From Dermanyssus gallinae (Eukaryota > Arthropoda > Arachnida > Mesostigmata > Dermanyssidae): 64,000 nucleotides of DNA. A model generated the notes under the pieces. The model searched no databases and was not told the origin of the DNA. It saw only the letters and a list, made by a program, of their open reading frames with translations. Position numbers and translations under genes: made by a program. Of this stretch, positions 32,100 through 43,758 are shown piece after piece (the stretch's first letter is position 1; every line of letters starts with the position of its first letter). Location: positions 1 to 64,000 of the forward strand of contig QVRM01005607.1 in the NCBI GenBank assembly GCA_003439945.1. Reading direction: 5' to 3'.

Positions 32100-33330
32100 T
32101 ATATATATATATATTTATATCGCAAGCTCGGTCCTTATACCTTAAAGACAGTCAGTTGCAGTAGCAAACTTAACAGTTTACCCCGCTCACGCACAAGTGT
32201 AACTAATGTGGGCGGATAATAAGATACTGAGATACGAAAGTTTGAACAATGCCGAGAGATGTCAGAGGGACATTTAGTAAGATTGCCGTAGTTATAGTAG
32301 TATATTGTAATATAAAACTTAGTTAAAACAGTAAATAGTAATATGAAACTTACAACAGAACTTAAATTTTAGTAATATTTCAAACTTAAAAGTTATTTTT
32401 ATATCGAATAATAACCGTAAGTTAAAAAAAAATTAGGTTCTAGTTAATGTTTCGATCATAATACTAATAATTATTACCCCACCCGTTACAAAGTAGTAGT
32501 AGTCGTAAATAATTTAAAGAGGAACGCTTTTTATTTTCTATCGTGTACAGTTATTTCAATATATTACATGGTATAATTTACCTTTCGAAAAGATCATCTA
32601 TCAGACATGCGTCGCCACTCACTGTTCAAGATATTCGACCTCTTCGATTGCTAGCAGCCACATAGAGCCAGCAAGGAAGCTATCATCGGCTTTCATATTT
32701 CAGCTTCCGCGCTAGCATGGCAATTTCCGACCTGTCTGCCATCAATAATATTATGCACATAGCTGGCTGTCTGCGTCAACGGTGACATTGTGGCTGGCTC
32801 ATTAAGCAATTTGTCCTGCTCCTCGATACGAGATAAGTTTAGGCTCGTCAGAGCCCAAGAGGTTCCGGTTCGGTCGCCTTGACGTGGTGACGCCTTGGCC
32901 GGTCCTGCCGGTAAACCCTGGCAACAATGCAGCCGCTCGGGCTATCTCTATCGATAGTATATTGCGCCTTGCTTGTAGGAGAACCTTCGAGAGCCCTATC
33001 AGAGCGTAGTCCGATCACTTACATAGCATGTTTTTAGTTGTTTTGATGATTGAGAGCTTGAATAACAGTGTTTTGTGTTGTTGTTGTTATTGCTGATGCC
33101 TAGACTGTTACAGTATTTGTAGTCGTCTGCCAAAAATCTATATTCCTACATACAGTCTTTAGCTTGTTACGACGAAATACAGAAGACGAAAATAACATTG
33201 GGAGAGCAATTGTGCCGTTTTGCATGTGAATCAAGAACTCGTTTTTCGTTTTGAGTAATAATAATATATTTTTTGAAACAAGGGTTTATTGTTATCATTA
33301 TGTACATGTATCACAATTACTAACACATTA
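32100..33330. other. No gene; possible LINE 3' remnant
   Basis: AT-rich to about 32.6 kb. At about 32850-32975 (plus) the text GACGTGGTGACGCCTTGGCC then GGTCCTGCCGGTAAACCCTG resembles the end of R1-group LINEs, but no coding motif supports it. Confidence 0.3.
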
Positions 33331-33331
33331 A

Positions 33332-33748
33332 TTATATACCATCAACAATATTGCTTATATTATTATTATTATAGTTCGAGTGTCGCTGACCACTCAACAT
33401 CATCTTGGCGTTGTCTCTCTGAAGCCCCAATGACACCCTGCCGGAGAAACGCGGTCGATGTTGGCTCAAAGAGATTCTTCCCAAGCTCTTTCGTAAGGCT
33501 GAGTGCATCCTTGCCCCACACGCCATAGATAACTGTAGGCCAAACGCCATTACCACGTAGTCTTCAAGAAGATGCGCGTATGGGCGCCGTGTGTGCATCT
33601 CCCGTTGGTGAATGATGTGGCCGACGCCCGCACTGGTTAGTGCGCGATAGCCGAGGGTGTACGTCTCAGAGACAGTGACGTCCCATGCCAGCGGCCGATT
33701 ATGATCCCAGTCCCGGCTGATAACGCCTGTCGTCCCTCTGGAGTCCAT
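33332..33748 (-). pseudogene. C-terminal nuclease-like domain of a LINE protein
   Basis: A 138-codon frame with RPLAWDVTVSETYTLGYRAL, then SAGVGHIIHQREMHTRRPYA and a C-terminal LGLQRDNAKMM. I recall this pattern (WDVTV...T, Ala-rich helix, K/R-x-Y, later RGNA) as a domain that follows reverse transcriptase in many invertebrate mobile elements and that looks like a PD-(D/E)XK fold. This recall is not a search result. It directly follows the decayed RT of the same strand, in another frame. Several expected residues, such as the Glu-Thr-x-Gly motif, are absent. Confidence 0.5.
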
Positions 33749-33759
33749 TGGGCTTAGCC

Positions 33760-35309
33760 TTCTCTTCTGGTTTTTTCTTTTCCGAGCAGTCCAACATTGT
33801 CACATAGTTGTTTGCGCTCGTCTGCCATTAGGTCCCACGGGGCAGTGCCTACCAGCAGCAGTGCAGCCGGCGTAGTAACCGTCATGTATGCTTAATCCTC
33901 AATGCAGCGGCACGCTGTGTTCTTCTAAGCAGATCCCGGTTCCTCCGCGTGGAAGTAGCATGCGGGGGCCAGGGTGGAACACCAAATAAAGAAATGGACC
34001 CTGCGACTGGCATATTAAGCCTTCTCGTTGCTTCCTTGGGCCCGTGGATGATGGGCATCAGCCGGGCAATCTTGGCCGCGGCCTTTGCTGCTTTTAGATT
34101 TGCCTGATTAGATAAAATGAGACCTTCTTTCGTCTAAACGCGAAAATAATAGTTTTCCACAAAACACGGTTAAAGGCGTTCTTGACGTCCAGCAAGATAA
34201 TCGTCAGGTGGTCTCTGGTCTTTACCGTGGTCGAGCGAATCGCTTCGGCTTTCGATACTATCTTGTGTATAGCCGTGAGGACGGATCTGCGTATCGGGTC
34301 TCCGAAAGAAGACCGCTTCCTTTGGCAAAGTCCCTTAGCCTTTTTTTCGATCACGGCCTTCACTCCTTTGGCCAGGGTGTTGATGAGGCAGATAGGCTTG
34401 TAGGAGTCGCCCTCCTGGTTATTAAAACGACCTCAGTCTTTTTCCATGCCGTCGGAAACTTGCCCCCGCTGATAATGCGGTTAACGAGGTTAGCAACCGT
34501 GAGAGGAAATTCCTTAAATAGCAGTCGGATGGCTGCTACTGGATTGCCGCCCGGGCCCGGGGCTTTGCTTCTTTGATTCTCTTCGCCACTGCCAGAATTT
34601 CGGAGATTGTGACTACTGGTATGTCTTTTAAGGGTACATCGAGTGCCTCAATGGCAGCTCTGTCGAAGTCCGGGAAGACGGAAAATGTTGCCGTATTAAC
34701 TCCCCCTCTGTCCTCAGTCGACCTCTCGTTCCTGTTACTGCTCTTTAGCTTTCTCCAAACTATTCTGTATGGCTTTCTCCAGGGGTCATATTCGACTTAC
34801 TCAAGAAGGTTTCTCTAGCATTTCGCCTTGCTCTTGCTGATTTGTGTGCCCTGCATCTTTTGTACTCCAAAAGTGCTACTGTTATCACCTCCGGAAGTTT
34901 AGCTCTAGTTGCGGTTCTTTTCAGATGGCGTTGCGCTTTGGAGCATTCGGACCGCGCGTCGGCAATCTTCGTGTTCCACCAGTATTGAGGCCCAGAGCAA
35001 GGCAGCCAATTTACGAAGCTTCTGCTCCGGTTTACATCATATGTAACAAAGATTTTGTCGCTCTTCTAGGGTTCTAGGCGGTCCTTTTGATTCGACTGTT
35101 TGCATAATGTTGGCGGCCGACTTCTTGTTGCTTGGATATATTTCAACATTAGCGGTCTGACCAATGATTGCGGTGGGCGTCCTATTCTTGGAATTAGTGC
35201 TTCGACCTTGCACCCAGGTCAGTAGTGGTGGCACATGTTTTCTACTTTCTCCAGTACTTTCCAATTCTTGATCCATAAGACCAGTCGTGCATATCATAAG
35301 TAGTACCAC
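33760..35309 (-). pseudogene. R1-group reverse transcriptase pseudogene
   Basis: Frames from 35309 downward give GRSTNSKN (post-endonuclease), WWNTKIADARSECSKAQRHL (linker, near 35000), VEYDPWRKPYRIVWRKLK (near 34800), GGKFPTAWKKTEVVLI-like text (near 34450), SVLTAIHKIVSKAEAIRSTT and LTIILLDVKNAFNR (motif A, near 34200), and AAKIARLMPIIHGPKEATRR (after motif D, near 34040). Motif C is not readable. Many stops and frameshifts are present. Confidence 0.8.
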
Positions 35310-35319
35310 GGACGGCAGA

Positions 35320-36250
35320 AATGAAACCGTTTAAGAAAACATATATGTGTATAAATGTGGCGTTCTAGGGCACATTCCTAAAGGATGCTCAGCAAAGGCT
35401 TCGTGTTATAATTGCGAAGGGGCAGGGCATTAAGCTAATTCATCGGCTTGCCCCAAGTGTAGCTCGGGCATCGGTGCCTTCCTTATCTAGGGTACAACGG
35501 GTCGCAAGGTACAGAGTAAAAGTACTAGCCCGCCAGCTGACGGCAACCCCGAGGAAGGGGGCAAGACTACTCAGCACGATCCTCCGGCCGTAACCACCTC
35601 CGGAGAGAAAGATCAGGAAAGGTTTAAAATCGTTTTATCCAGATCGCAAGAAATTATCCTGAGATAGAGAGAGAGAGGTCCGGTGTCCCCTCCATCATTG
35701 CTTCCAATATGGGGATGGGGCTGCTCAGCGAACCTGATGTTGGAACCGTTTTCAACAGGGGCTGGGTATACATGACAAAGGAGACACTTGCGTTGTGAAT
35801 TGATCAAACAGATCTGCAATGCATGGTAAGGGCACGGGTTTTACCTGGATAAATATAGTGATATCGGGCGGTTTTGTTCTTGTTTTAGTAGCCCTAGCCG
35901 CAAACCAAAAGAGTTGTCGCAGCTACTAGACAACCTCTACGAGTCGACACAGAACGCTGGGACTCTGCCTACAAAACTCACGGGAGAAAACACCGCGTCG
36001 ACAACATGGGGCTTAAGAAGCACTAATCGGAGAGAGTACGTAATGGAAAAATGGCTAGCTACACACAATCTGGGCACGGTAAACGACGGTTATACCACTT
36101 TTCCATAGGCACACTAGTACATCCTACGTGGACCTTACGACGAAGGCAGCATTAAAAATCGAATGCTCTAAAGGTTTAACCTGACCACGAACTGGAACAG
36201 CTGTTATCGGATAGTCAACGACAGTCAGAAAACAATAGGTTGAATTAAGA
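35320..36250 (+). pseudogene. R1-group ORF1 zinc knuckles and APE endonuclease, decayed
   Basis: The first part (35345-35480) has two CCHC knuckles: CYKCGVLGHIPKGC-like and CYNCEGAGH followed by a stop and ...ACPKC. Then MGMGLLSEPDVGTVFN-like text near 35700 and NAASTTWGLRSTNRREYVME near 35990 fit the GDFNAHSxxWG...TNxRG part of the endonuclease, followed by LATHNLGTVNDG. It ends near 36240 at the region that precedes the RT linker. It cannot be translated through. Confidence 0.75.
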
Positions 36251-36259
36251 ACAACACAA

Positions 36260-37200
36260 CATCAATAAGAAGATACACAAGAAAACATCAATCCGCATGC
36301 ATGCCTAGAAATCCGACGCTCAGCTTTCAATCGCGATAATAACCTCTGTGTTTTACTGCGACCTGACATACGTCTCCAAAAGTTCTCCACTGATTCACGT
36401 AGAGGGTGTTGCTGGTTTTATGCCTCCCATGTGGAATTTTTCAGCCTCCACGTGAATATCTCGAATCAGCGATTCGAAAGTTCCCGAAATCTAACCATAG
36501 CAATCGAGCTCAACAGAACGTTATCGAAAGCAAGATTGATGCTGACAACGAAAAACACTGACGTGCTGCCAGTATACACTACCCTACTCGTATATGCTCA
36601 AATGCCGCCTGTCGCAAGGAGTGCCGCGAGTACTGTGCCTGCCGTTTCTGTCTGCAGGGCTGCTTTAAAAACCTTGCAGGCTTTAGAGCATAATCTTATG
36701 TGTATTATATTATACTTAATTTGAGTAGAATAAACACAAGTCAAATGTTATACTAAATTTGAGTAGAATAAGCATAATTCAAATTTAGATAACGACGTAT
36801 TGAAATGCAACTAATATAACGACTATAAATAGTGACAAACAAATTTATTTTAGTACTCTAGTACGTGCTGGTACGTCAAAAAAAAGAAAATAAATTAAGA
36901 TTGTGATAACAGTACAACTTAAATGTTTTTTTTAATAATAATAATAGCAGCAACAATTTTGAACGATTCGTGGGCTGTACGAGTAACGTCACAAAACACG
37001 AGCCAGCTGGGGTGGTATGTGTTGTGTAAATGTCTATATTTATTAACGTCTTAAGAAGTCCCGTTGTATGGTGATATTGGTCGTGTCATCCACCTAGATT
37101 AGGCGACGGAGATGGAGAGCTGCTCCAGGCTGCTGGTGCCTCTGCCACGGGGCTGCCACATTGGTAGTTACGTAGGGTAAACAAGCGCGTCGAAAAACGC
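36260..37200. other. No feature recognised
   Basis: AT-rich from 36.7 kb. A short direct repeat TTTGAGTAGAATAA occurs at about 36720 and 36757. No exon or element can be assigned. Confidence 0.4.
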
Positions 37201-37218
37201 GGTGTGCTCGCAGAAGCT

Positions 37219-37640
37219 TCACGACGCTACGTTACCCGGCGGCTCAGGATGCTGTTTATGTGCGATGGCTCGGTTAGTTAGTTGGACCATGAATGTTTTG
37301 CACGACTGAATGTTGGGGAAGTATTGTTGAGCGTGCTCGTCGTGTTGAAGTGCCCGAACAAGGTAGCAGCACCGTTTGTACGGCCAATTGCCGTCATTGA
37401 ATCGCCGTACTGACGCCGTGGGCATGGAAGCGGGCGGAAGCTGTAACTCGGCAAACGTCGTCGCGAGGTGCGACAGCTCAGCTCCGGCAGCCTCTAAGAA
37501 ATGGTGTGAGGCGGCGCATACATACCGAAACGACGTCGATAGAAATTTCGCGTCACTTCAAACAGCAGCACTGCGAGCGCCCCCATCAGGATTCCGAGCA
37601 TCATGTTTTCGCCCACAAACTCAAACATCTTTTCGTTTGG
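37219..37640 (-). CDS. Candidate exons of unknown gene; weak copper-transporter resemblance
   Basis: Two minus-strand pieces look protein-like. At about 37610-37510: MFEFVGENMMLGILMGALAV, continuing LLFEVTRNFYRRRFG, a hydrophobic segment ending in Glu and basic residues. At 37425-37219: VRRFNDGNWPYKRCCYLVRA through HAQQYFPNIQSCKTFMVQLT. The order and the E-x-x-(K/R) after a membrane helix recall the second helix of Ctr/SLC31 copper transporters, but the MxxxM and MTYN signatures are not seen. A stop lies between the pieces. Treat as unassigned. Confidence 0.2.
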
Positions 37641-38454
37641 TTAGAAACGCCGCTTCAAGCACCACCACTACTACTAAAGTCTGAAAAAGGCAGGCGCGGC
37701 TTCAATATACGGCTGCTCCTCTCGGTTGTGATTAAGTAAAACTCGGCGTGCTTCGTCGTCTCCAGGCAATCAGAGTCAGCCACCACTCGTAAGGGGTTTT
37801 CCTGTGTAGCTAATTACGGCTGATTATAAACCTTCGCCGTTGGCATATATGCTAAAAATAGCCGCATTGAGACGACATTTAAACATCTCGTCACAGTTAT
37901 CGTCTTGCATGTATGTGTCGTTATGTTGCTTATGAATATGCCACTATACCGCATACGAATGTATACACGAAATTACGAAAGTACGAAAATGGCAAACGGG
38001 AACACGAAATTAATGAAATTACGGTAAACCAAGCAACTGGAGCCATTGGTAATCGACGCTACAGATGTCCACTCAAACATTGATTAACTTCACTATTCAA
38101 TTAAGCACAACAACTTAAACGTATATAGCTTCCTCAACTTCACATGATTCGTGCCATTCCGGCATTGCTATATATATATACACGAAAGGCCCACTACTCT
38201 TCTGCCACGTGGAAGTCTGTGACGGTTGAAATAATCACTTGCAACGCCCTGCCAATTTATATCCGCCTTTCATATGATGCTCTTGCTGCTAACTAGGCAT
38301 GGAGCTACACGTTCATGTATCGTTTGCTATAAATTTGTATGTTTCCACATAACGTCGACAATTGCCGTCCAGGAGGATGAACTAACAAAAATTCCGCCTT
38401 AAAGTGGCACCAGTGGCTACATACTACCAAGTAGGTAACCTAACTACTCTGAAT

Positions 38455-38615
38455 ATGTACCGAACCCTGGGGGGGTAAATGTGAGGACTAGGGTTTTTTT
38501 AGTGGGTAACCCCATGCCATCGGGGAGTCCCACACTACCTACGCGCTTCTACACGCCCGGACAGTGATAACTGCGCTGGGAGTGCATAAAGCATTTTTCC
38601 CCAACCTCACAAAAA
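38455..38615 (+). mobile_element. LINE 3'-UTR fragment with poly(A) tail
   Basis: A G-rich block, then AAAGCATTTTTCCCCAACCT and a run of ten A. Similar to the fragment at 28688-28945 near its tail. No coding part is readable upstream. Confidence 0.4.
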
Positions 38616-39024
38616 AAAAACTTCTCTGAATATAGGAAATGATTCGAGTAATTTCGTTTATAGCCTTTTCAAACGAGACGTAGAAAAGGCCGCTTGAGAA
38701 CTACAGTAACACGGAGTCCCGCGCGTTCCTTTACTTGGCGTCATAATACGGTTCTTGAAACCAACATGACTTTTAGAATGATCCATCCATGACTTGTATC
38801 TCTTGCGTGTTTGGCCGGTGCTTATGTTTTGGTTTATCGTGGCGTCCAAAGGATGTTGTCTTCTAGGTCACTTGTATGCCACTGACTGTACGATTTTGAT
38901 ACCTACTACGACATAGAGTTGGTTTTAAGGTGTTCTTTCGTTGTGTGCGCTGGTGTTTTGTTGCGGCCCGCCGCTGACAGGGGTCGCCAGAGGCTGTCGG
39001 CTGCATGCCCTAGCGTGGTGTCTA

Positions 39025-39221
39025 GTGGAGTTTTCGGGGGGCTGACCCTCAGCGAAGATTTAACGTCCACGGAACTGTTCTTTCACATTGCGTCATAGAC
39101 GGACTACCCCCATAAAAACAAATCAGTGCAACGGTGGGGCTTGAACCCGCCCACCTCTGATGTGTCTCCTCCGGTTAGGAGGCGCAGACTTGAGCCACCA
39201 CGCCACCGGGCTCGACCTACA
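39025..39221 (-). mobile_element. SINE-1 copy 2, full length with 10-bp TSD
   Basis: Same structure as copy 1. It is flanked by GTGGTGTCTA at 39015-39024 and 39222-39231. B box GGGTTCAAGCCCC; core GCTGAGGGTCAG. Confidence 0.92.
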
Positions 39222-39249
39222 GTGGTGTCTACTTTAGCGTGCTGCCTCG

Positions 39250-40480
39250 CTAGCTAAAGTCGTATCTGCCCGTCTGACATCGCGTGGGCACGTGCAAACG
39301 CGCAATAACCCGTTCTGTTTACTCTCCACCGGGGAGTGACATGGGTACATATATAAGGCATTGCTAGAGCAGACAAAAAAGAAAGGCTGCTCTTTCCAGC
39401 AGACTTAAGGTAAACCAGAAGGAGAAGAAGAACAAGTTTTCCGTAGCTTTTAGCGGCACGGTTGATAGCTCGGTGACTCTCTCTCGGGTGATGCTCCGAA
39501 GATAAACGGTGGTGATGCTCCATCTGTGGCAGACGATGAAACTGTGAATTCTACGCCAGTTGTTTCACTCATCGACTGCTGCACAGTCAACGCTTGCGGA
39601 AGCTGCTGTATTGGCTAGTGTTACTTCGAATAAAGAACGCGTTGCTTGCACAGCGGAGGATTCAAATGACTGAAAGGTAGTAACTAGTAAAGACACCGTT
39701 AAACGCATTGACTCCCGCCTCAGCGCCCAACTAATTTTCATCTCGTACAGCAATGGGTCGATAGCTCATAATGCTCTCTTCCGAATTAGTGCCAACGGCT
39801 CTACAGTCGCCAGGCATGCCTGTATCTGTGCTGTTTGCGCGAACGTTGTTTCTCTTGACACCTTTATTTGGATCGTTGCGAGAGCGACAACGAGGCCACG
39901 GTAGCCCGGTCCAAGCCCAGTGCTTCGTGATTTACCTGTGTGACCTGCACCACCAGTGTGTGTTTAGCGATTTCCTGTGACAAGCGCGATGCGTGCCGCA
40001 AGAGATTGGCCGGCCACTCGCGACTGGCAGCCGCAATCATCTCTTCCCTAGAAAATACCTTCTGTAGCTCGGTCTCGAGCTTTACGAGCTCTGGGATGAC
40101 ACCTAACACAAATTACCGTCGCGGTAATTACAGCATCTCAGCTGGTCTTGGTTTGTTCCTCTATCCTAGCCTTTAGCTGTAGAGATCGGTCTGCAGTGCA
40201 GTTACCTCGTTTTCTGTCTCGGGTAGGCCCTGTGTTCTGCATCCTGCGGGAGCTGAATGGATAGCTCCTTCAGTTCAGCCTTGGTGTTATGCGTCACGCA
40301 CACCACCGTGACCTGGTCAATGTGCTGGTCTAATCTTCTTGCATGGTATCCTGAAGAGTACGTTTCCGCTCCATTTAGAGGTCCTGGGCACCTTCTCTCT
40401 TTGCGTCGAGACCTTGGGGGTCGTTTCAGCAAGCCGCTAATTCGCTACCCCGGAGCCTAGTTTCGACAAGTCAACAGAGA
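39250..40480 (-). pseudogene. Possible LINE ORF1 remnant
   Basis: Minus-strand frames 40432-40202 and 40109-39864 give LDQHIDQVTVVCVTHNTKAE and MIAAASREWPANLLRHASRL, SQEIAKHTLVVQVTQVNHEA. The helical, Gln/Leu-rich character fits a gag-like ORF1, but no zinc knuckle or SYA(D/E) motif is seen. Other interpretations are open. Confidence 0.3.
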
Positions 40481-40718
40481 GTGGATCATGAGTACTCCAT
40501 TCGTAGTGCCTTCATCCGCGTGGGCGTGTGGTCTGCGTAGCTGAGGAATGTCTAGGCGCGTTATTTGCTAGTCCGAGATGCCTTACGACTGAATCCGCCT
40601 TAGTAGTATTCGTTATGAGTAGTTTGTTATGAGCAGTTAGCTTAACTAACTGAATGGTGCCATTTGCTGCCGTACACGGCTATGCTACTGCCAATTAAAT
40701 ATCCCATCAAACATAGAG

Positions 40719-40748
40719 CATGAACGGATGAGTATTCATCCGTTCATG
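40719..40748. repeat. Perfect 13-bp hairpin
   Basis: CATGAACGGATGA at 40719-40731 and TCATCCGTTCATG at 40736-40748 with loop GTAT. About 110 bp to the right begins the longest TA tract of the window. Confidence 0.93.
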
Positions 40749-40858
40749 TGATAATAAAGGCCCTAGTTTTATGTGTGCTTAATGTGACTCTAAATATAGT
40801 GGGAAAAGCTCCACTACATACATTTCTTGCTGTCCCTGTTGGTATATTGATAAATGCT

Positions 40859-40998
<140 letters not shown>

Positions 40999-41879
40999 AA
41001 AGCTTGTTGATAACGTGAATGTTTTTCGAGCGATAAACATGACTTAATTACTATCTAAGGCTAACGTCTGTGTACGGTATAAATATATGATATTTCTTGT
41101 TTAGGAGTGAGAATGAAATTCGTACTTTTCTTTATCCTGCTGGGACTGTATGAGCATAGCTTTAGAAAATGTGCAAATTTGAGAAAGTGAGTTGTTCAAT
41201 AGAGAAACCAGGGTATTTGGAGAAAATAATCATTTATGTATGAATTACGCCTACCATTGGCTAGTGAAATAATAATAGTCATTTAGAGATTTTCATATTT
41301 CGGGTTCATTACGCTACAGTTGTACTTTTAGTCTTACAATATTAACATAAACAGGTAGATGCGAATCATTTATTGGGAATAATATTCGTGCCAAATCTAT
41401 GGTGGTTCGATTTGTATTATATGATCGCAGTAAGCCGGTTTCGTCCGCCCCGGATGTCAGATTCGTATGGGGTTCCATGCTAACAGAAGGTGGACGTTAA
41501 CGGCTGGTGCACCAACTGTATCTGACTGCGCTGACGAGCTAAAACAGACAGTGCTCAGGGCTCTCCCTACTATATGGACAGCCAGCTACTAAATCATTAA
41601 ACAATGATGTGACATTTAAAATAACAAAATAAGATTGCAATTGTATGATAGCCGCACACGCCCTGAAAAATGTGTTTCTTGTAAACTGTAAGAACACCGA
41701 TCATAAACATAACAGTCTCATTATTGTGGGCCTAGAGTTGAATTGGCGAGTATAGGTCGCTTTGGCTCATGCTACAGTAGCCCAAATATGTAGCTCTGTT
41801 GAGGAATTAACTACTAACATTTTAAGCGAGACCAGCGCTACAATGGCGACGAGCTGTTAAATCGACTAAAAGCCATTTT

Positions 41880-42775
41880 TTTTATAAAGACGGAGTTCCG
41901 GAAGTCGCTTATGACCTGAATGGCACTTTGATAAGGGCTTATAAAAAAGCAGATTGTCTCACCATGCAGAAGATACGGCCCCGTACTGCCTCAGAGCACA
42001 CCGTTTGCGTACTGTGGGGAGATGCTGCAAGACAAAAGAACAAAGGCAGCCGCACATTGAGTGTACAAGGCTTAGATCAGTTTTAAAACGAGCTATCCGA
42101 AAAAATAACGATAGATGCTGGCAAGAGTTTCTCTTTGAGATAGATCCGTGGAGTTGGCCGTAGAAGATGGTCCGAGGAAAAATAGGAGCAAACCAAGAGA
42201 GACCCCCCCGGTGATGAAGAAGTTGGGGCAATGCCGAGCGAATGCGACGAGAGGAAGCATAGAGGCAAAGAAAGCGCTGGGAATGGACGGTGTCCAGACA
42301 GCGGCAGTCAAATTGCGGCTTAGGAAATTCTTCGAAATAATGTCCTGAATGGTTATCCAGATACTCAAGGCTGGAAAAAATGAATTATGCTTGGTAAAAA
42401 CAATTTAGACTAATATCTAAGCGTAGGGGCGCCTATAGATAAATTTGTCTCTTAAGCACCCTTGTAAAGAGTCGACCACCCGTCTAAGCGGAGGGATACG
42501 GGCTTCTGTCCTCGTCCGAGTATGGATTCTGTAAATTAAAATAGATCAGTGTTCGCGACTGTCCATTGGTTATTGCATTGGCTAAGCAAATTCACAACAC
42601 GACATTGCAAACAAGGAAGCTGCTTCTAGAAGTATTTAAAAATGTTCACAATTAAATTAGCAGCCTGCCATGGTATACTGCCATACTGTGACGGAAGAAA
42701 CTCCTTCCATGCCAGGGGCGCATATTATTGAACTACTGAAAGCATAAAGACGAGAGCGACTTAACACGTTCTGGT
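41880..42775 (+). pseudogene. R1-group LINE fragment: RT N-terminal part
   Basis: LKRAIRKNNDRCWQEFLFEI, then DPWSWP and KMVRGKIGANQ, is the R1-type linker; AKKALGMDGVQTAAVKLRL near 42270 is the GPDGI motif region. Later, worn RT text (ISVRDCPLVIALAKQI near 42550) reaches about 42770. Stops and frameshifts are throughout. Both ends are cut; the right end abuts a mariner. Confidence 0.7.
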
Positions 42776-42779
42776 ACAT

Positions 42780-43745
42780 AATCATACAAAGAGTGTTTTT
42801 ATCCTTCAAAAGTGCTTTTGGCCCTTCAAAGTAGCTTCCATCTGCTGCAGTGCACTTGTGCCATCTTCTTTCCCACTCTTGGAAACATTTTTTAAACGCG
42901 TCTTTTGGAATCGAGTTCCTGCGACTGCTTCTCTATCACCTCTATATTTGTACGATTTCGACATCATATGTGGCTTCCTGCGTCGGACGTTCTTATTTAA
43001 TTGTCTTCTAATTTTGCGGTAGTATTATTTATTGGCCATATAACCAGGTCGCAGAAAATCCTGAAAGATAATTCTTTGTAGTCGAAAAAAGCAGTCGAAA
43101 GAACCTTGGTGTTGAATCTAATGTGTGTTTGAATTTCTTCGATTGACTCATTTGGTCTTGGAAGCACTACTAGGAGGGGTTTTAATGTCGTAATCATATA
43201 CCCATGACTCGTCTGCTTTACTCGCTCTCTGAAGCAATTCACCAGCTACCGCCTATGGTTTTAATTCGGACATTTTCTGACGAGCGCTAGTTTGCTAGAA
43301 ATTAAACTTTTCTTTAAAAACAAATTTGCTGCTAGCAAAATAAATTATCATACGCATAAAACATCAGTCAAGGCTGTTACAACTAATCCATATCCATGGA
43401 GATATTTCCAACTCTTTAGCTTAGTTCCTGATCGTATTTCGGCGATTGTTGAACACAGTATCACGTATTTTTTCAACGTTTTGTCCTGTTATTAACGCCG
43501 CAGGCCTTTCTGAGCGGGAGCCATCTTTAGTTACTTCACGTCCGTCGCGAAATCGCCGCTACCACGTATATACGCTGTTTCGGGGCACTGCTTGATGACC
43601 ATAAGCAGTTCGTAGCATTCTCACCAATTTAGAGCATGCGATTTGTTTTTTCACAACACAGAACTCGATGCAGATTCATTTGCTTTTCCATTATAGACTT
43701 CTTGAAAATCGCCAAACCTCGTTTTCTTCACTGCTATATTCTCGT
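42780..43745 (-). pseudogene. Mariner-like transposase pseudogene (second lineage)
   Basis: The minus strand gives AVPRNSVYTWWRRFRDGREV then TKDGSRSERPAA and NVEKIRDTVF near 43610-43460 (helix-turn-helix and GRPS linker). Then come ESWVYDYD near 43205, KVLSTAFFDYKELSFR near 43110 (the FDYKGxVH part) and a C-terminal KNVSKSGKKMAQVHCS near 42890-42830. Stops and frameshifts break every part. It is a different mariner from the one at 51. Confidence 0.8.
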
Positions 43746-43758
43746 CTATTCTTATGAT

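Larger units (their letters stand above)
33332..36250 (-). mobile_element. R1-group LINE with apparent 5' inversion
   Basis: The segment 35310-33332 (minus) carries the end of the endonuclease linker, reverse transcriptase and a C-terminal domain. The adjoining segment 35320-36250 (plus) carries the ORF1 zinc knuckles and the endonuclease. The inverted piece ends at the same point of the protein (end of endonuclease) where the minus piece begins. That is the arrangement produced by twin priming, the usual cause of 5' inversions in LINE insertions. The whole copy is full of frameshifts. Confidence 0.7.
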
